From: Armatimonadetes bacterium CG06_land_8_20_14_3_00_66_21
Lineage (GTDB): Bacteria > Armatimonadota > Abditibacteriia > CG2-30-66-41
DNA length: 37,340 nucleotides
Direction: 5' to 3'
Assembly (NCBI GenBank): GCA_002779825.1
Contig: PEVN01000290.1
Span: forward strand, 13,268-50,607
This document shows positions 9,301-16,293 of the stretch, piece after piece. The notes under the pieces were generated by a model. The model had not been told where the DNA came from and made no database searches. It saw nothing but the letters and a program-made list of their open reading frames with translations. The first letter of the stretch is position 1; every line of letters starts with the position of its first letter. A program made the position numbers and the translations under genes.

Positions 9301-9409
9301 CGAGGCCCAGAGCCAGAATCAGGCAGAGCTGGCGAACGTCCGGCGTTCGTGCGCGAACGAGCGGCGTTCGTGCGCGAACGAGCGGCGTTCGTGCGCGGAG
9401 GGTTCTCAC
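6338..9409 (-). CDS. Large exported DUF4091 (GH123-like) protein with a C-terminal beta-sandwich domain
   Basis: 1023 residues from a GTG at 9409, 4 nt after the rsmE stop; a start at 9565 would lie deep inside rsmE. The N-terminus has a repeated RARTPLV tract encoded by three 21-bp units, then a hydrophobic core (LCLILALGLGWACAG) ending near ATGA-DLTVW. An N-terminal beta domain at about 45-200 (NEWESFQVVLRAP) precedes a TIM-barrel-like DUF4091 region, which ends with the typical LNVWSDPETVPG, GYLLYPG and VRLELLREGVEDRL segments. A linker with a PPEGTTI beta repeat, a helical region, and a final beta-sandwich (about 740-1020; GKVGFRLWNGWVSLIVWRQGG ... LERRVTLR) resembling galactose-mutarotase-like folds follow. 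DUF4091 relates to GH123 glycosidases; whether this protein cleaves glycans is unknown. The hydrolase gene starts 14 nt after its stop. Confidence 0.8.
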   Translation of the reverse strand: MRTLRARTPLVRARTPLVRARTPDVRQLCLILALGLGWACAGRDATGADLTVWTESCLTKVRPSAPAPARLDTTVVLHAVRNEWESFQVVLRAPARTVRGVRIQPGDLVGPEGATLRALAYDLNRVGYVKVQTPSWVGSRAGGWPDPLPPLVQPLELRPDEGNLSIWVTLKIGKGLPPGRYLGSFRVATAEGEEHDLLVDLHLHDAELPDGTGPFTQWFDQDPAEILAAHQVDAADRERAAALLDRYFRFQMERRLPPSQLPVPPDSTEAKAYLTDARLGTLRVGPSSGRDAGPPAVPQSLVPRVVAVMRGDESPRAVEVLDLRSRQLRALGPGARVLATSLPPEDRFDLADLWCLPPTALSLAQRGELQALGARVWWSLTAALRPPAPSLLVDDDGVCPRLLFWLQVPYRVTGLWCPNTTGWSRTDVGGEPRRLNVWSDPETVPGASGAGYLLYPGAAVGVDGPVSSVRLELLREGVEDRLCFHLLETALDSCARKLGAADQQFGRLRCRELVARVASELTAFSRAPEGMTKARVSLLRDLAAASAQPPLLVRSTPPEGTTIAYPGDGIQLSGVTLPGSTMTVNNQPVAVDAKGAFRARAYPLFGANEFVLRACAGDRGNETRRQYTVVQDPALGRLESLLRASEAQGTPLTDARSALSALMERANQGTYTREDGRRAEALATEVARKATEWELSRAPGTSGETAASSLAEQHLIRIAQTLDAKRQYQQALRVLELAAKRETGDLSRPCRAEAGTYFGKVGFRLWNGWVSLIVWRQGGRVVDLRLLGIPLLQHIDLAAVPDNEVPPLSAEVGGLEDALPESNRLSLVNWNLAVVEEFDEQVTLAARATFPETGLKLERRVTLRRSSPDLLLTYQVTNATLERKPFRWRARLGAGVGFPVTGTGGDPAGDLLWAALPQGAGIERLAISGQSCSALQPAGGHLACYDPAFRMGLGFQYDEDLVALHLSSDEAHGRYWIEADTNQTGQPAMIEPGDLRHFTLRLLPMLDVGSAESVAAKLLSSPR
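9334..9396. repeat. Three tandem 21-bp repeats in the DUF4091 signal-peptide region
   Basis: Units at 9334-9354, 9355-9375 and 9376-9396; the second and third are identical (GAACGAGCGGCGTTCGTGCG plus C) and the first differs at two positions. Each unit contains CGTTCG and its complement CGAACG, so adjacent units can pair into hairpins. Because 21 is a multiple of 3, copy-number change would add or remove seven residues (RARTPLV type) in the positively charged n-region of the signal peptide without a frameshift. Confidence 0.9.
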
Positions 9410-9413
9410 CGAC

Positions 9414-10145
9414 TTACTGCTCCCATCGGTCCAGGATGATCGCCAACGCTGCCACTGCTGCGGTTTCCGTGCGCACGACGCGCGGCCCCAGCGACACGGC
9501 AGTCCAGCCATTGGCGTCGACCAAGGCGCTCTCAGCGTCCGACAGCCCCCCTTCCGGGCCGACAAGGAGGTCTACGGGCCCGGTGAGGGTGGCGACGAAC
9601 GCCCCCAATCGGCGGCTGGATGCTCCCGGCGCCAGCACAAGCTGCCGCCGGTCCGGACGCCGCTCAGCAGCTTGCGCGAACGACAGCGGGCCGTCGATCA
9701 CCGGCGGCGCCGGTCTCCGGCTCTGCTCGGCGGCATGGACCGCGATGGCTCTCAGGCGCCTTAGCCGAGGGGCTGTCTTCGTCGGCTCCCAATGCGCAAC
9801 GGTCCGCTCGGAGAAGACAGCAACCACTCGGGTGGCGCCCAACTCGGTGCAGTCTTGCACAAGCTGGTCCAGCTTCCGGCCCTTGGGCACGCACTGGTAG
9901 ATCGCGACCGAATCCTCATCGGCCGGCTCGACCAGGGAGACGTCGCCGACCGCCCGAGCAAAGACTCGGTCCGCCGTGAGGCGCGTGATCTCGACCAAGT
10001 GCGTAGAGCCGCGTTGCGTTACGAGCTCGAAGGTGTCGGCGACCTTCAGCCGGAGCACGCGCGCGACGCGGTGTGCGAGCGCACGGGGAAGCTCGAATTC
10101 GTCCTGCGTCGACAGCTCAGCGACAAAGAAGCGCCTCAAATGCAA
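9414..10145 (-). CDS. rsmE: 16S rRNA (uracil1498-N3)-methyltransferase RsmE
   Basis: SPOUT-class enzyme that methylates N3 of U1498 in 16S rRNA. The sequence has the PUA-like N-terminal HLRRFFV segment and the SPOUT knot motifs VPKGRKLDQLVQDCTELGA, LLVGPEGGLSDAE and VSLGPRVVRTETAAVAALAI, all diagnostic. The best start is a TTG at 10145, which gives the family-typical (M)HLRRFFV and 243 residues; an in-frame ATG at 10193 would add 16 unconserved residues and a 77-nt overlap with prmA. Even so the gene overlaps the prmA end by 29 nt, so the two are probably co-translated. prmA-rsmE is a widely conserved pair behind dnaJ. I am sure of the identity, less so of the start codon. Confidence 0.95.
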   Translation of the reverse strand: MHLRRFFVAELSTQDEFELPRALAHRVARVLRLKVADTFELVTQRGSTHLVEITRLTADRVFARAVGDVSLVEPADEDSVAIYQCVPKGRKLDQLVQDCTELGATRVVAVFSERTVAHWEPTKTAPRLRRLRAIAVHAAEQSRRPAPPVIDGPLSFAQAAERRPDRRQLVLAPGASSRRLGAFVATLTGPVDLLVGPEGGLSDAESALVDANGWTAVSLGPRVVRTETAAVAALAIILDRWEQ

Positions 10146-11010
10146 TCCAGTCCTCGGCCTGTCGGCGACGAGTGATGTTGAAGCCCTGCTCAAGCAACCG
10201 GCATTCTACACCACGAGCGCTCGGCTCCGCAATGCCGGAGGCGAGGAAGCGGCCACCGGGCCGCAAAACGCCGGGCAAGTGCCCCGCCAACTCCGAGACG
10301 CCAGTCGGGGTCAGGTTGGCCACAACGATATCGGCCCACGCCGGCCGCCCGGCCGCAGCGCGTCGAATGGCCGCAACGCCGCTGGCGGCAAACAGGTGGA
10401 CCCGCTCCGTCACTCCGTTCCGCGCCACGTTGCCCGCGGCAGACAGCAGTGCTTCGAGGTCGCAGTCCAAAGCCAGTACCCGAGCCGCCCCCGCCTTGGC
10501 GGCAGCGACGGCAAGCACACCACTCCCCGCCCCCACATCCACCACGGTGCTGCCGGCAACCTCACTCTCCAGCAGCGCCTCCAGGCACAGCCGAGTGGTG
10601 TGGTGCAGCCCGGTCCCAAAGGCCATCCCCGGCTCAATCTCGATGATCTCAATGCCTGCAGGTCGTTCGTGCCACGGCGCCTGCACCGCCCAGCGCTCGC
10701 CGACGCGGAAGGGGTGGAACTGCTCGCGCCAGACTTGCTCCCAGTCGCGGGCGAGCGCCCCGGAGACCGCGGGTTCGGGGAAGGGCGTGAGGCCCGGCAG
10801 TGCCGCCTCGACCGACGCCAGCCGGCTGCACACGTCAGTTCGCGAGGGGAAGAAGGCAACGATTGTCGTGCCGCCGGCGTCGTCCTGCAGCCACGTGCCG
10901 GAAGCGCCTTCGCGGATGAGCGCCTCCGAAAGTGTCGGCGCGTGAGCCGACTTCGTACGAAGGTGAACTTCGGTCCATTCGTGGTGTTGGGGCATGGCGG
11001 ATGCGGGCAT
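10117..11010 (-). CDS. prmA: Ribosomal protein L11 methyltransferase PrmA
   Basis: SAM-dependent methyltransferase that trimethylates ribosomal protein L11. At 297 residues it matches the family. The N-terminal L11-recognition domain (EWTEVHLRTKSAHAPTLSEA) is followed by the Rossmann methyltransferase domain, with EPGMAFGTGLHHTTRLCLEA preceding motif I (VVDVGAGSGVLAVAAAKAGA) and then the active-site segment IVVANLTP, where many homologues have IVANIL. The start may be the ATG at 11010 or the one at 10995 (MPQHHEWTEV). The gene lies downstream of dnaJ across a repeat-filled gap of about 180 bp, and its 3' end overlaps rsmE. Confidence 0.93.
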   Translation of the reverse strand: MPASAMPQHHEWTEVHLRTKSAHAPTLSEALIREGASGTWLQDDAGGTTIVAFFPSRTDVCSRLASVEAALPGLTPFPEPAVSGALARDWEQVWREQFHPFRVGERWAVQAPWHERPAGIEIIEIEPGMAFGTGLHHTTRLCLEALLESEVAGSTVVDVGAGSGVLAVAAAKAGAARVLALDCDLEALLSAAGNVARNGVTERVHLFAASGVAAIRRAAAGRPAWADIVVANLTPTGVSELAGHLPGVLRPGGRFLASGIAEPSARGVECRLLEQGFNITRRRQAEDWIAFEALLCR

Positions 11011-11045
11011 GGGCTATTGGCGGGCGGAATGTGATTCCTGTGCGC

Positions 11046-11071
11046 GTAGGGGCGGGCCTGCGTGCCCGCCC
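11046..11071. repeat. Short palindromic intergenic repeat, copy 1
   Basis: The sequence reads GTAGGGGCGGGC, then CTGCGT, then GCCCGCCC: an 8-bp perfect stem (11050-11057 with 11064-11071) and a 6-nt loop. It has the same architecture as copies 2 and 3 but lies in the opposite orientation, with GC pairs replacing the central AGAC/GTCT. It sits between dnaJ and prmA. Confidence 0.8.
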
Positions 11072-11119
11072 GGATGGGGGTGGGGCCGGACATGGTGGCG
11101 GGGCCAGACCGGACGCCGA

Positions 11120-11145
11120 GGGCAGACACGTTGGTCTGCCCCTAC
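11120..11145. repeat. Short palindromic intergenic repeat, copy 2
   Basis: GGGCAGAC (11120-11127), loop ACGTTG, then GTCTGCCC (11134-11141) followed by CTAC: a perfect 8-bp stem with a hexaloop. It is nearly identical to copy 3 some 53 bp downstream. On the minus strand it begins GTAGGGGCAGACC. Confidence 0.85.
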
Positions 11146-11172
11146 GCGGGGTGGGAGGGGAAAGAGGGGCCG

Positions 11173-11198
11173 GGGCAGACACGCGGGTCTGCCCCTAC
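11173..11198. repeat. Short palindromic repeat, copy 3, supplying the dnaJ stop codon
   Basis: GGGCAGAC (11173-11180), loop ACGCGG, then GTCTGCCC (11187-11194) followed by CTAC. On the minus strand it begins G-TAG-GGGCAGACC, and that TAG is the dnaJ stop (11195-11197). The hairpin lies immediately after the stop and may also help end or stabilise the dnaJ transcript, but no T-run follows. Confidence 0.85.
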
Positions 11199-12328
11199 TC
11201 GCGGTGAGCGGAGCCGACGAAGGCGTCTTTCATCTTTTCGAAGAAGCTGCGCGCGCCTGTCCACTGCTCTTTGCACTCCTCGCCGAACTGCTTCAGGAGG
11301 TCTTTCTGCTTGGCGTTGAGCTTCGTGGGGGTCACCACCTGAATGGTGACGTACTGGTCGCCGCGACCCCGGCCGCGCAGGTGCGGGAAGCCTGCCTCCC
11401 GAATCTCAAACACCGTCCCCGTCTGCGTGCCTCCCGGAACGGTCACGGTGGCCCCGCCGTTGAGCGTCGGCACCTCGATCGAGTCGCCCAGGGCAACCTG
11501 ACAGAAGCTCAGGGGCACTTCGCAGTACACGTCGCTTTCTTCCCGCCGGAAGAACTCGTGGGCCAGCACATGGATCACGACGTAGAGGTCACCCGCAGGG
11601 CCGCTCTCGGGACCTTCGTCGCCCTGGTCGGAGAGTCGAATTCGCGAGCCGGTGTCGACGCCAGCGGGGAGCTTGACGCTGACCCGGGTCTTCCGGCGAG
11701 CGCGCCCGTCGCCGCTGCAGTGGAGGCAGGGGCTCTTGATGACCTTTCCCGCCCCCTGGCAGTGAGGGCAGGTGCTCACCGTGGACATCTGTCCGAAGAA
11801 GGTGGACTGCACGCGCTGGACCTGGCCGACGCCGCCACAGGTCGAGCACGATTCTGCCTTCGTGCCGGGCGCCGCGCCGGTGCCGCCGCAGTCGACGCAG
11901 AACATGAGTCGCCGGTACTCAATGGTCTTCTCGACGCCGGTGTAGGCCTCTTCCATGGAGATCTCGATGTCGTAGCGCAGGTCGGAACCCCGCTGGACGG
12001 CCGAGCGCCCCGAGCCCTGGCGGGAAGACGTTCCGAAGAACATGTCGAACAGGTCAGCGAACCCGCCGCCGCGGATGTCCCGGTTAAGATCGAAGTCGAA
12101 GCCGCCCGGAGCCTCGTGCCCGTACCGGTCGAAGCGGGCGCGCCGCTCCCGGTCGCTCAGCACGTGATAGGCTTCGCTTAGCTCCTTGAACTGCTCCGCT
12201 GCCTTCTCGGTATTCTCCGGATTCGCATCCGGATGGAGCTTGCGGGCCAACCCTCGGTATGCCTTCTTGATCTCCTGCTCTGTCGCGTCGCGGGAGACGC
12301 CCAGAACCTCGTAGTAGTCTCGTTTCAT
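11195..12328 (-). CDS. dnaJ: Chaperone DnaJ (Hsp40)
   Basis: Hsp40 co-chaperone that stimulates DnaK ATPase and binds unfolded proteins. Starting at the ATG at 12328 gives MKRDYYEVLGVSRDA, the canonical J-domain opening, and 377 residues; a TTG at 12373 would add 15 residues with a TTGA overlap of the grpE stop. HPD is present (KLHPDANPE). A short Gly/Phe segment (GGFDFDLNRDIRGGGFADLF) is followed by four zinc-finger repeats CVDCGGTG, CSTCGGVG, CPHCQGAG and CLHCSGDG, so this is a type I DnaJ. The C-terminal substrate domains and dimerisation tail are complete. It follows grpE in an mnmA-hrcA-grpE-dnaJ run; dnaK is not in the window. The stop codon lies within a hairpin repeat. Confidence 0.97.
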   Translation of the reverse strand: MKRDYYEVLGVSRDATEQEIKKAYRGLARKLHPDANPENTEKAAEQFKELSEAYHVLSDRERRARFDRYGHEAPGGFDFDLNRDIRGGGFADLFDMFFGTSSRQGSGRSAVQRGSDLRYDIEISMEEAYTGVEKTIEYRRLMFCVDCGGTGAAPGTKAESCSTCGGVGQVQRVQSTFFGQMSTVSTCPHCQGAGKVIKSPCLHCSGDGRARRKTRVSVKLPAGVDTGSRIRLSDQGDEGPESGPAGDLYVVIHVLAHEFFRREESDVYCEVPLSFCQVALGDSIEVPTLNGGATVTVPGGTQTGTVFEIREAGFPHLRGRGRGDQYVTIQVVTPTKLNAKQKDLLKQFGEECKEQWTGARSFFEKMKDAFVGSAHRE

Positions 12329-12369
12329 AGTCTCAATCCACGCCTCCGAGGGGGCGGTCGGAACTTGGC

Positions 12370-13134
12370 TCAAGCCGTCTCGTCGTCGCTCGTCGCTGCT
12401 TCGCTGTCTGGGGCCGCTTCGGCTCCAGCTTCCGCCGGAGTCGACACCGCAGCCACAAAGACTTGGCTGGCGCGGAGCACTCGATCGTGCAGGCAGTAGC
12501 CCTTGAGCGCCTCCAGCACGATGCAGCCGGGCTCGGCGTCCGCAGTTTCTACCTGCCCGAGCGCCTCGTGCTTCGTGGGATCGAACCGTTCCCCCAGCGC
12601 GGGAACGGGTATCATCCCATGCTTCTCCAAGACCTGGGTCAACTGCTTCAGGGTCAGCTCGACGCCCTCGCGCAATTGCCCCTCGGCCTCTGCCGATTGG
12701 CTGCTGTCCAACGCCCGTTCCAGGCTGTCGACGACGGGCAGCAATGCGGCCATCAGCGTCGAAGTGGCGTAGCGGAGCGCTTCCTGCAGATCGCGTCGGG
12801 CCCGCTTCCGCGCATTGTCCTGATCGGCCAGGGCGCGGAGATACTTGTCGTTCGCTCCCTCGACCTCGGCCCGTAGCTGCTCAATCACCGCTTCCGGCGT
12901 GAGCGGCTGCTCCGCGGCTGCCTCGGGGGCCTTCGCTTCGGCCGGTTGTTCGCCGCCTGTCTCTTCCTGGTCAACCGGCTCCGGGCCGCTCCCCTCTGCG
13001 ACCCGCTCCGGCTCGCCATTCGCTTCAGCGCTGTTGTCGCCGCTTTCGGGGAGTTCCGTAGGTTCCTCGGTCACCACCGCGTCGGCCGCCGTGCGTCCGC
13101 GCGAGAAATCGTTCCGCGGGTCTTCAACTGGCAA
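12370..13134 (-). CDS. grpE: Nucleotide exchange factor GrpE
   Basis: Releases ADP from DnaK. The core is recognisable: a long coiled-coil helix (IEQLRAEVEGANDKYLRALADQ and onward through RKRARRDLQEALRYA), then LLPVVDSLERAL, and the beta-domain motif GERFDPTKHEAL. At 254 residues it is longer than usual because of an acidic, low-complexity N-terminus of about 75 residues rich in Glu, Ala and Pro, and a similar short tail. The start is a TTG at 13134 with GAGGTG about 8 nt upstream. A 212-nt gap separates it from hrcA; I see no CIRCE operator there. Confidence 0.95.
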   Translation of the reverse strand: MPVEDPRNDFSRGRTAADAVVTEEPTELPESGDNSAEANGEPERVAEGSGPEPVDQEETGGEQPAEAKAPEAAAEQPLTPEAVIEQLRAEVEGANDKYLRALADQDNARKRARRDLQEALRYATSTLMAALLPVVDSLERALDSSQSAEAEGQLREGVELTLKQLTQVLEKHGMIPVPALGERFDPTKHEALGQVETADAEPGCIVLEALKGYCLHDRVLRASQVFVAAVSTPAEAGAEAAPDSEAATSDDETA

Positions 13135-13346
13135 CGTTGGTTCACCTCTCCGGGTCGTTTGGGTCGAGTCTGTCGAGTCTCTGGTGGCCGGCCATGGCCG
13201 GGTCGCGTTTCTGAAGCGGAGGGATCAACCGGGCCGGACCGTCTCGACGCGAACAGGCACCTCGGATGACCTCCACCCACGCCCGGTATACCGCCCGACT
13301 CCTGCCGCCTCCGCGCCGGCCCGGCGGCCGTCCGTCGGCGGAGTAG

Positions 13347-14399
13347 TCAGCCGTGCACGACGGAGCCGGACAACTTCTCGGCCAGAGTCTCCACCACCGG
13401 CACCGTTTCCGAGTAGCGCATCCGGCGGGGGCCCAGCACACCAAGTGCTCCCGCGACGGCCCCCGGCCCTTCATACCGCGCGCCTACGAAGCTGCACTGT
13501 CTCATCGGTTCGACGCGGTGCTCGCCCCCGATCACCACCTGGCACCGATCGCTCTCCAGGAGGGTGGAGAGCAAGTCCGCAGCCGTGGCCGATTCCTGCA
13601 CCGCCTCAAGGACTGGGCGGGCGACGGCCGCGCTCCGGAACTCAGGCTCGGCAAGGAGGCAGATCACCCCCTCAATCAAGACCTCCTGGCTGTCGTCGTC
13701 AGGAATGGTGTCTCGGACGAGGTCGAGCACTTGCTCTGCGAACGGATCCGCGAACTCTTCTCCCAGGACCGCGGCGGCATCGAGCGCCTTGATATCGCGC
13801 AGCGACAGGCCGCGTAGCCGGTCGTTCAGGAATCGATTGAGGGCCGCCAGCCGCTGCGGCGTCAACTGATGGTCAGCCAGTCGATGCAAGCGGTGCTCGG
13901 TGCGGCCGGAAATGGTGACGAACAGGACGAGCAAGGAGTCGGTGTCCACGCTGCCGATCTGCAGGTGCCGCATGGTGTCGCGCTTGAGTGTCGGGATCAT
14001 CACCAGCGCCGTGTACCCGCTCAGGTCGGAGAGCATCCGGCACGCTTTCGAGAGCAGTTCGCGCAGCGCGCCCTGAGGTTCTGCAAGGCCCCCTTGCACC
14101 TGCAGACGCATGGCCTCACCGGGTGCCTGGAGACTCATCAGGTCGTCCACATAGACGCGGTAGCCGCGGTCTGACGGGACGCGGCCGGCAGAGGTATGCG
14201 GCTGCTCGATGAGGTGAAGCTCTTCCAGAATGCTGAACTCGTTGCGGATGGTGGCAGAGCTCAAACCCAACGCGGAGCGCCGAGCTACCGAGCCCGAGGC
14301 GACCGGCCGCGACGTGGAGACATGCTCCTCGACTACGGCGCGCAGGATGACGGCTTGCCGTTCGTCCAGCTCTGCATCCACATAGCGGAGGGGTATCAA
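13347..14399 (-). CDS. hrcA: Heat-inducible transcription repressor HrcA
   Basis: Represses heat-shock operons by binding CIRCE operators. The N-terminal winged helix reads LDERQAVILRAVVEEHVSTSRPVASGSVARR ... LSSATIRNEFSILEE, followed by the HrcA signature PHTSAGRVPSDRGYRVYVDDLM; the C-terminal part carries the GAF-like and dimerisation domains. 350 residues is normal. The longest start is a TTG at 14399 that overlaps the mnmA stop as TTGA; a GTG at 14381 also fits the family start. The gene is therefore coupled to mnmA rather than preceded by its own promoter, and no inverted TTAGCACTC-type CIRCE is visible in this window, so autoregulation, if it exists, must act elsewhere. Confidence 0.96.
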   Translation of the reverse strand: MIPLRYVDAELDERQAVILRAVVEEHVSTSRPVASGSVARRSALGLSSATIRNEFSILEELHLIEQPHTSAGRVPSDRGYRVYVDDLMSLQAPGEAMRLQVQGGLAEPQGALRELLSKACRMLSDLSGYTALVMIPTLKRDTMRHLQIGSVDTDSLLVLFVTISGRTEHRLHRLADHQLTPQRLAALNRFLNDRLRGLSLRDIKALDAAAVLGEEFADPFAEQVLDLVRDTIPDDDSQEVLIEGVICLLAEPEFRSAAVARPVLEAVQESATAADLLSTLLESDRCQVVIGGEHRVEPMRQCSFVGARYEGPGAVAGALGVLGPRRMRYSETVPVVETLAEKLSGSVVHG

Positions 14400-15544
14400 G
14401 ACGGATCACCAGATTGAGACAGAGGGCAGTCCGGCGGCCATCGCTCAAACGACCGCGCAATGGTGCCGCCTCCCAGGACTTCGTCACCGAGGTAGAACAC
14501 GACTGCCTGTCCGGGAGCAATACCGTACGCGGGCTGGTCGAACTGGACGACTGCCGACTCGGAGCTTAGCGCCACTAAAGCTGCCTTCTGTGGGCTACTA
14601 TTGTAACGCACCTGCGCCTGGATGCGTAGTGGAATTGCGGGGGGGGAGCCGGAGACCCAGTTCAGCCCTTCCGCCGACAGTGCCGGGCGGGCAAGGGCGG
14701 CTCGGCCGCTCACCCGGACAGCATTGGCAGCGGCGTCGATCTCGGTGACATAGAGGCGGTCTGGGCCGCTGAGCGCCAACCCGCGCCGTTGCCCGATGGT
14801 GTAGTGTGCAAGCCCCCGGTGCCGGCCGACGACCTCGCCGGACTCGTTGAGGAAGTCGCCGGGGCGACCCGCTTCCGGGAGCCGAGAGGTCACGAACGCC
14901 GCGTGCCCCCCGCGTGGGGTGAAGCAGATCTCCTGACTGTCGCGCTTGTCGGCGACGTGCAGGCCCAGTTCGGCCGCCTTGGCCCGGACGGCGCCCTTGG
15001 TCAGTTCGCCCAACGGAAAGAAGACTCTCGCCAACTCCTCCTGCCCCATCGCGTAGAGCGCGTACGACTGATCCTTGCCGGGATCGACGCCCCGCCGCAG
15101 TCGCCACCGGCCCGTCTGGGGGCACTGATCGAGGCGGGCGTAGTGGCCGGTGGCCAGGCGCTCCACCCCCCAGGTTTGCATGCGTTGCAGCAGCAGCCGG
15201 AACTTCAGGTGCTTGTTGCACAGAAGGCACGGGTTCGGCGTGCGACCGGCGGCGTACTCGCGGCAGAAGTCGTTCACCACGAGAGACTCAAACTCGTCCC
15301 GGAGGTCCACCACGTAGTGACGGAGGCCCAGCCTGCCGGCCACCAGCCGGGCGTCGCCGGTCTGGGCGAGGGAACAACACCGGTTGCCGCTTCGAGAGGG
15401 CTCCCCCATCTCTGCGTCACGCCACAGCTCCATGGTGACGCCGATCACCTCGAAGCCTCGCTCCTGGAGCAACGCCGCGGTCACGGCGCTGTCGACGCCG
15501 CCGCTCATGGCTACGGCAACCAGTTCCTTGGCGGATGTAGACAT
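14396..15544 (-). CDS. mnmA: tRNA-specific 2-thiouridylase MnmA
   Basis: Thiolates U34 of tRNA(Lys), tRNA(Glu) and tRNA(Gln) using sulfur passed from cysteine desulfurase. The PP-loop SGGVDS is at residues 14-19, the catalytic pair is Cys106 (NPCLLC) and Cys207 (DSQEICF), and the conserved GHYAR, DPGKDQSYAL and YTIGQRRGL segments are all present. The length (382 residues) is typical. ATG at 15544 lies 27 nt after the stop of the GNAT gene, and the stop overlaps the hrcA start. This places a tRNA-modification gene ahead of the heat-shock repressor, perhaps linking them in one transcript. Confidence 0.97.
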   Translation of the reverse strand: MSTSAKELVAVAMSGGVDSAVTAALLQERGFEVIGVTMELWRDAEMGEPSRSGNRCCSLAQTGDARLVAGRLGLRHYVVDLRDEFESLVVNDFCREYAAGRTPNPCLLCNKHLKFRLLLQRMQTWGVERLATGHYARLDQCPQTGRWRLRRGVDPGKDQSYALYAMGQEELARVFFPLGELTKGAVRAKAAELGLHVADKRDSQEICFTPRGGHAAFVTSRLPEAGRPGDFLNESGEVVGRHRGLAHYTIGQRRGLALSGPDRLYVTEIDAAANAVRVSGRAALARPALSAEGLNWVSGSPPAIPLRIQAQVRYNSSPQKAALVALSSESAVVQFDQPAYGIAPGQAVVFYLGDEVLGGGTIARSFERWPPDCPLSQSGDPS

Positions 15545-15571
15545 GGTCGCAATGCTGCCCGGCGCCCGGGC

Positions 15572-16108
15572 TCAGCCCGCCGCCGGTGCCACTCTCGGGG
15601 TCAGCGGCGGCACGCCGAGCTGCCCGTTACCGCCGAGGTCCTGCTCGCCGTTGGCCCAGAAGACCATCGCAGTCTCGTCACAGTCCGGGAACTTGGGGCA
15701 GTGCAGGCAGTCGCCCCAGACCTTGTGCGGCAGCCGCTCGCGGTCGATGACGACGAACCCCAGCCGCGTGAAGAACTCCACCTGGTAGGTGAGGCAGAAC
15801 ACTGCAGTGATCCCCAACGCCGCGGAGTCTGCGAGCGCTCGCTCGACGAGCTGTCTTCCTACCCCTCGGCCCTGGCACTCGCTGGCAACCGCCAAGCATT
15901 TCACCTCTGCCAGGTTCTCCCACGCCACTTCCAGCGCGCAGCAACCGAGGATCCGCTCGCCTTCCGCGGCCACGAAGAAATCGCGGACGCCTTCGTACAA
16001 CTCGTTCAGCGACCGTGGCAGCAGCAGTCGCTGGGTAGCGTACTCGTTCAGCAGTCGGTGAATCGCCTTCACGTCACGAACGGTGGCCGAGCGAATCTCG
16101 ATATCCAT
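15572..16108 (-). CDS. GNAT N-acetyltransferase of the short ArgA-like (N-acetylglutamate synthase) type
   Basis: 178 residues forming one GNAT domain: the acetyl-CoA-binding motif A appears as VKCLAVASECQGRGVGRQLVERAL (Q-x-x-G-x-G), preceded by the beta strand LGCCALEV and followed by FFTRLGF. The C-terminal block PHKVWGDCLHCPKFPDCDE matches the Cys-rich signature seen in stand-alone short N-acetylglutamate synthases of actinobacteria and some other groups, which make N-acetylglutamate for arginine synthesis. Other GNAT functions cannot be excluded, and no arg genes are adjacent. It ends in a Pro/Gly-rich tail. It is followed at 27 nt by mnmA and preceded by a 185-nt gap after rseP in which I see no clear promoter. 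Confidence 0.85.
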   Translation of the reverse strand: MDIEIRSATVRDVKAIHRLLNEYATQRLLLPRSLNELYEGVRDFFVAAEGERILGCCALEVAWENLAEVKCLAVASECQGRGVGRQLVERALADSAALGITAVFCLTYQVEFFTRLGFVVIDRERLPHKVWGDCLHCPKFPDCDETAMVFWANGEQDLGGNGQLGVPPLTPRVAPAAG

Positions 16109-16293
16109 GGATCACTTCTCCCCTGTCAGGAGCGAGGCGGTCAGGCGCTCTGTGCTGCTAACTGCGGAAATGCTGTCTTCCCGCGGAGCGCCCTGCCCTA
16201 CAGCTCGCAGCGACGGGGAGCCGGAGGCGCGGCAGCGAGGCTGCACTTCGCACTCACGGCATCGCACCCAGAGCAGGGCTCCCCAGAACACGC

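Noticed and set aside
11046-11198. CRISPR-like array in the dnaJ-prmA gap
   Set aside because: Three palindromic units of mixed orientation with unequal spacing and no adjacent cas gene; they fit dispersed hairpin repeats instead.
13135-13346. Expected CIRCE operator at grpE/hrcA
   Set aside because: No inverted GCACTC/GAGTGC pair is present in the gap or before hrcA.
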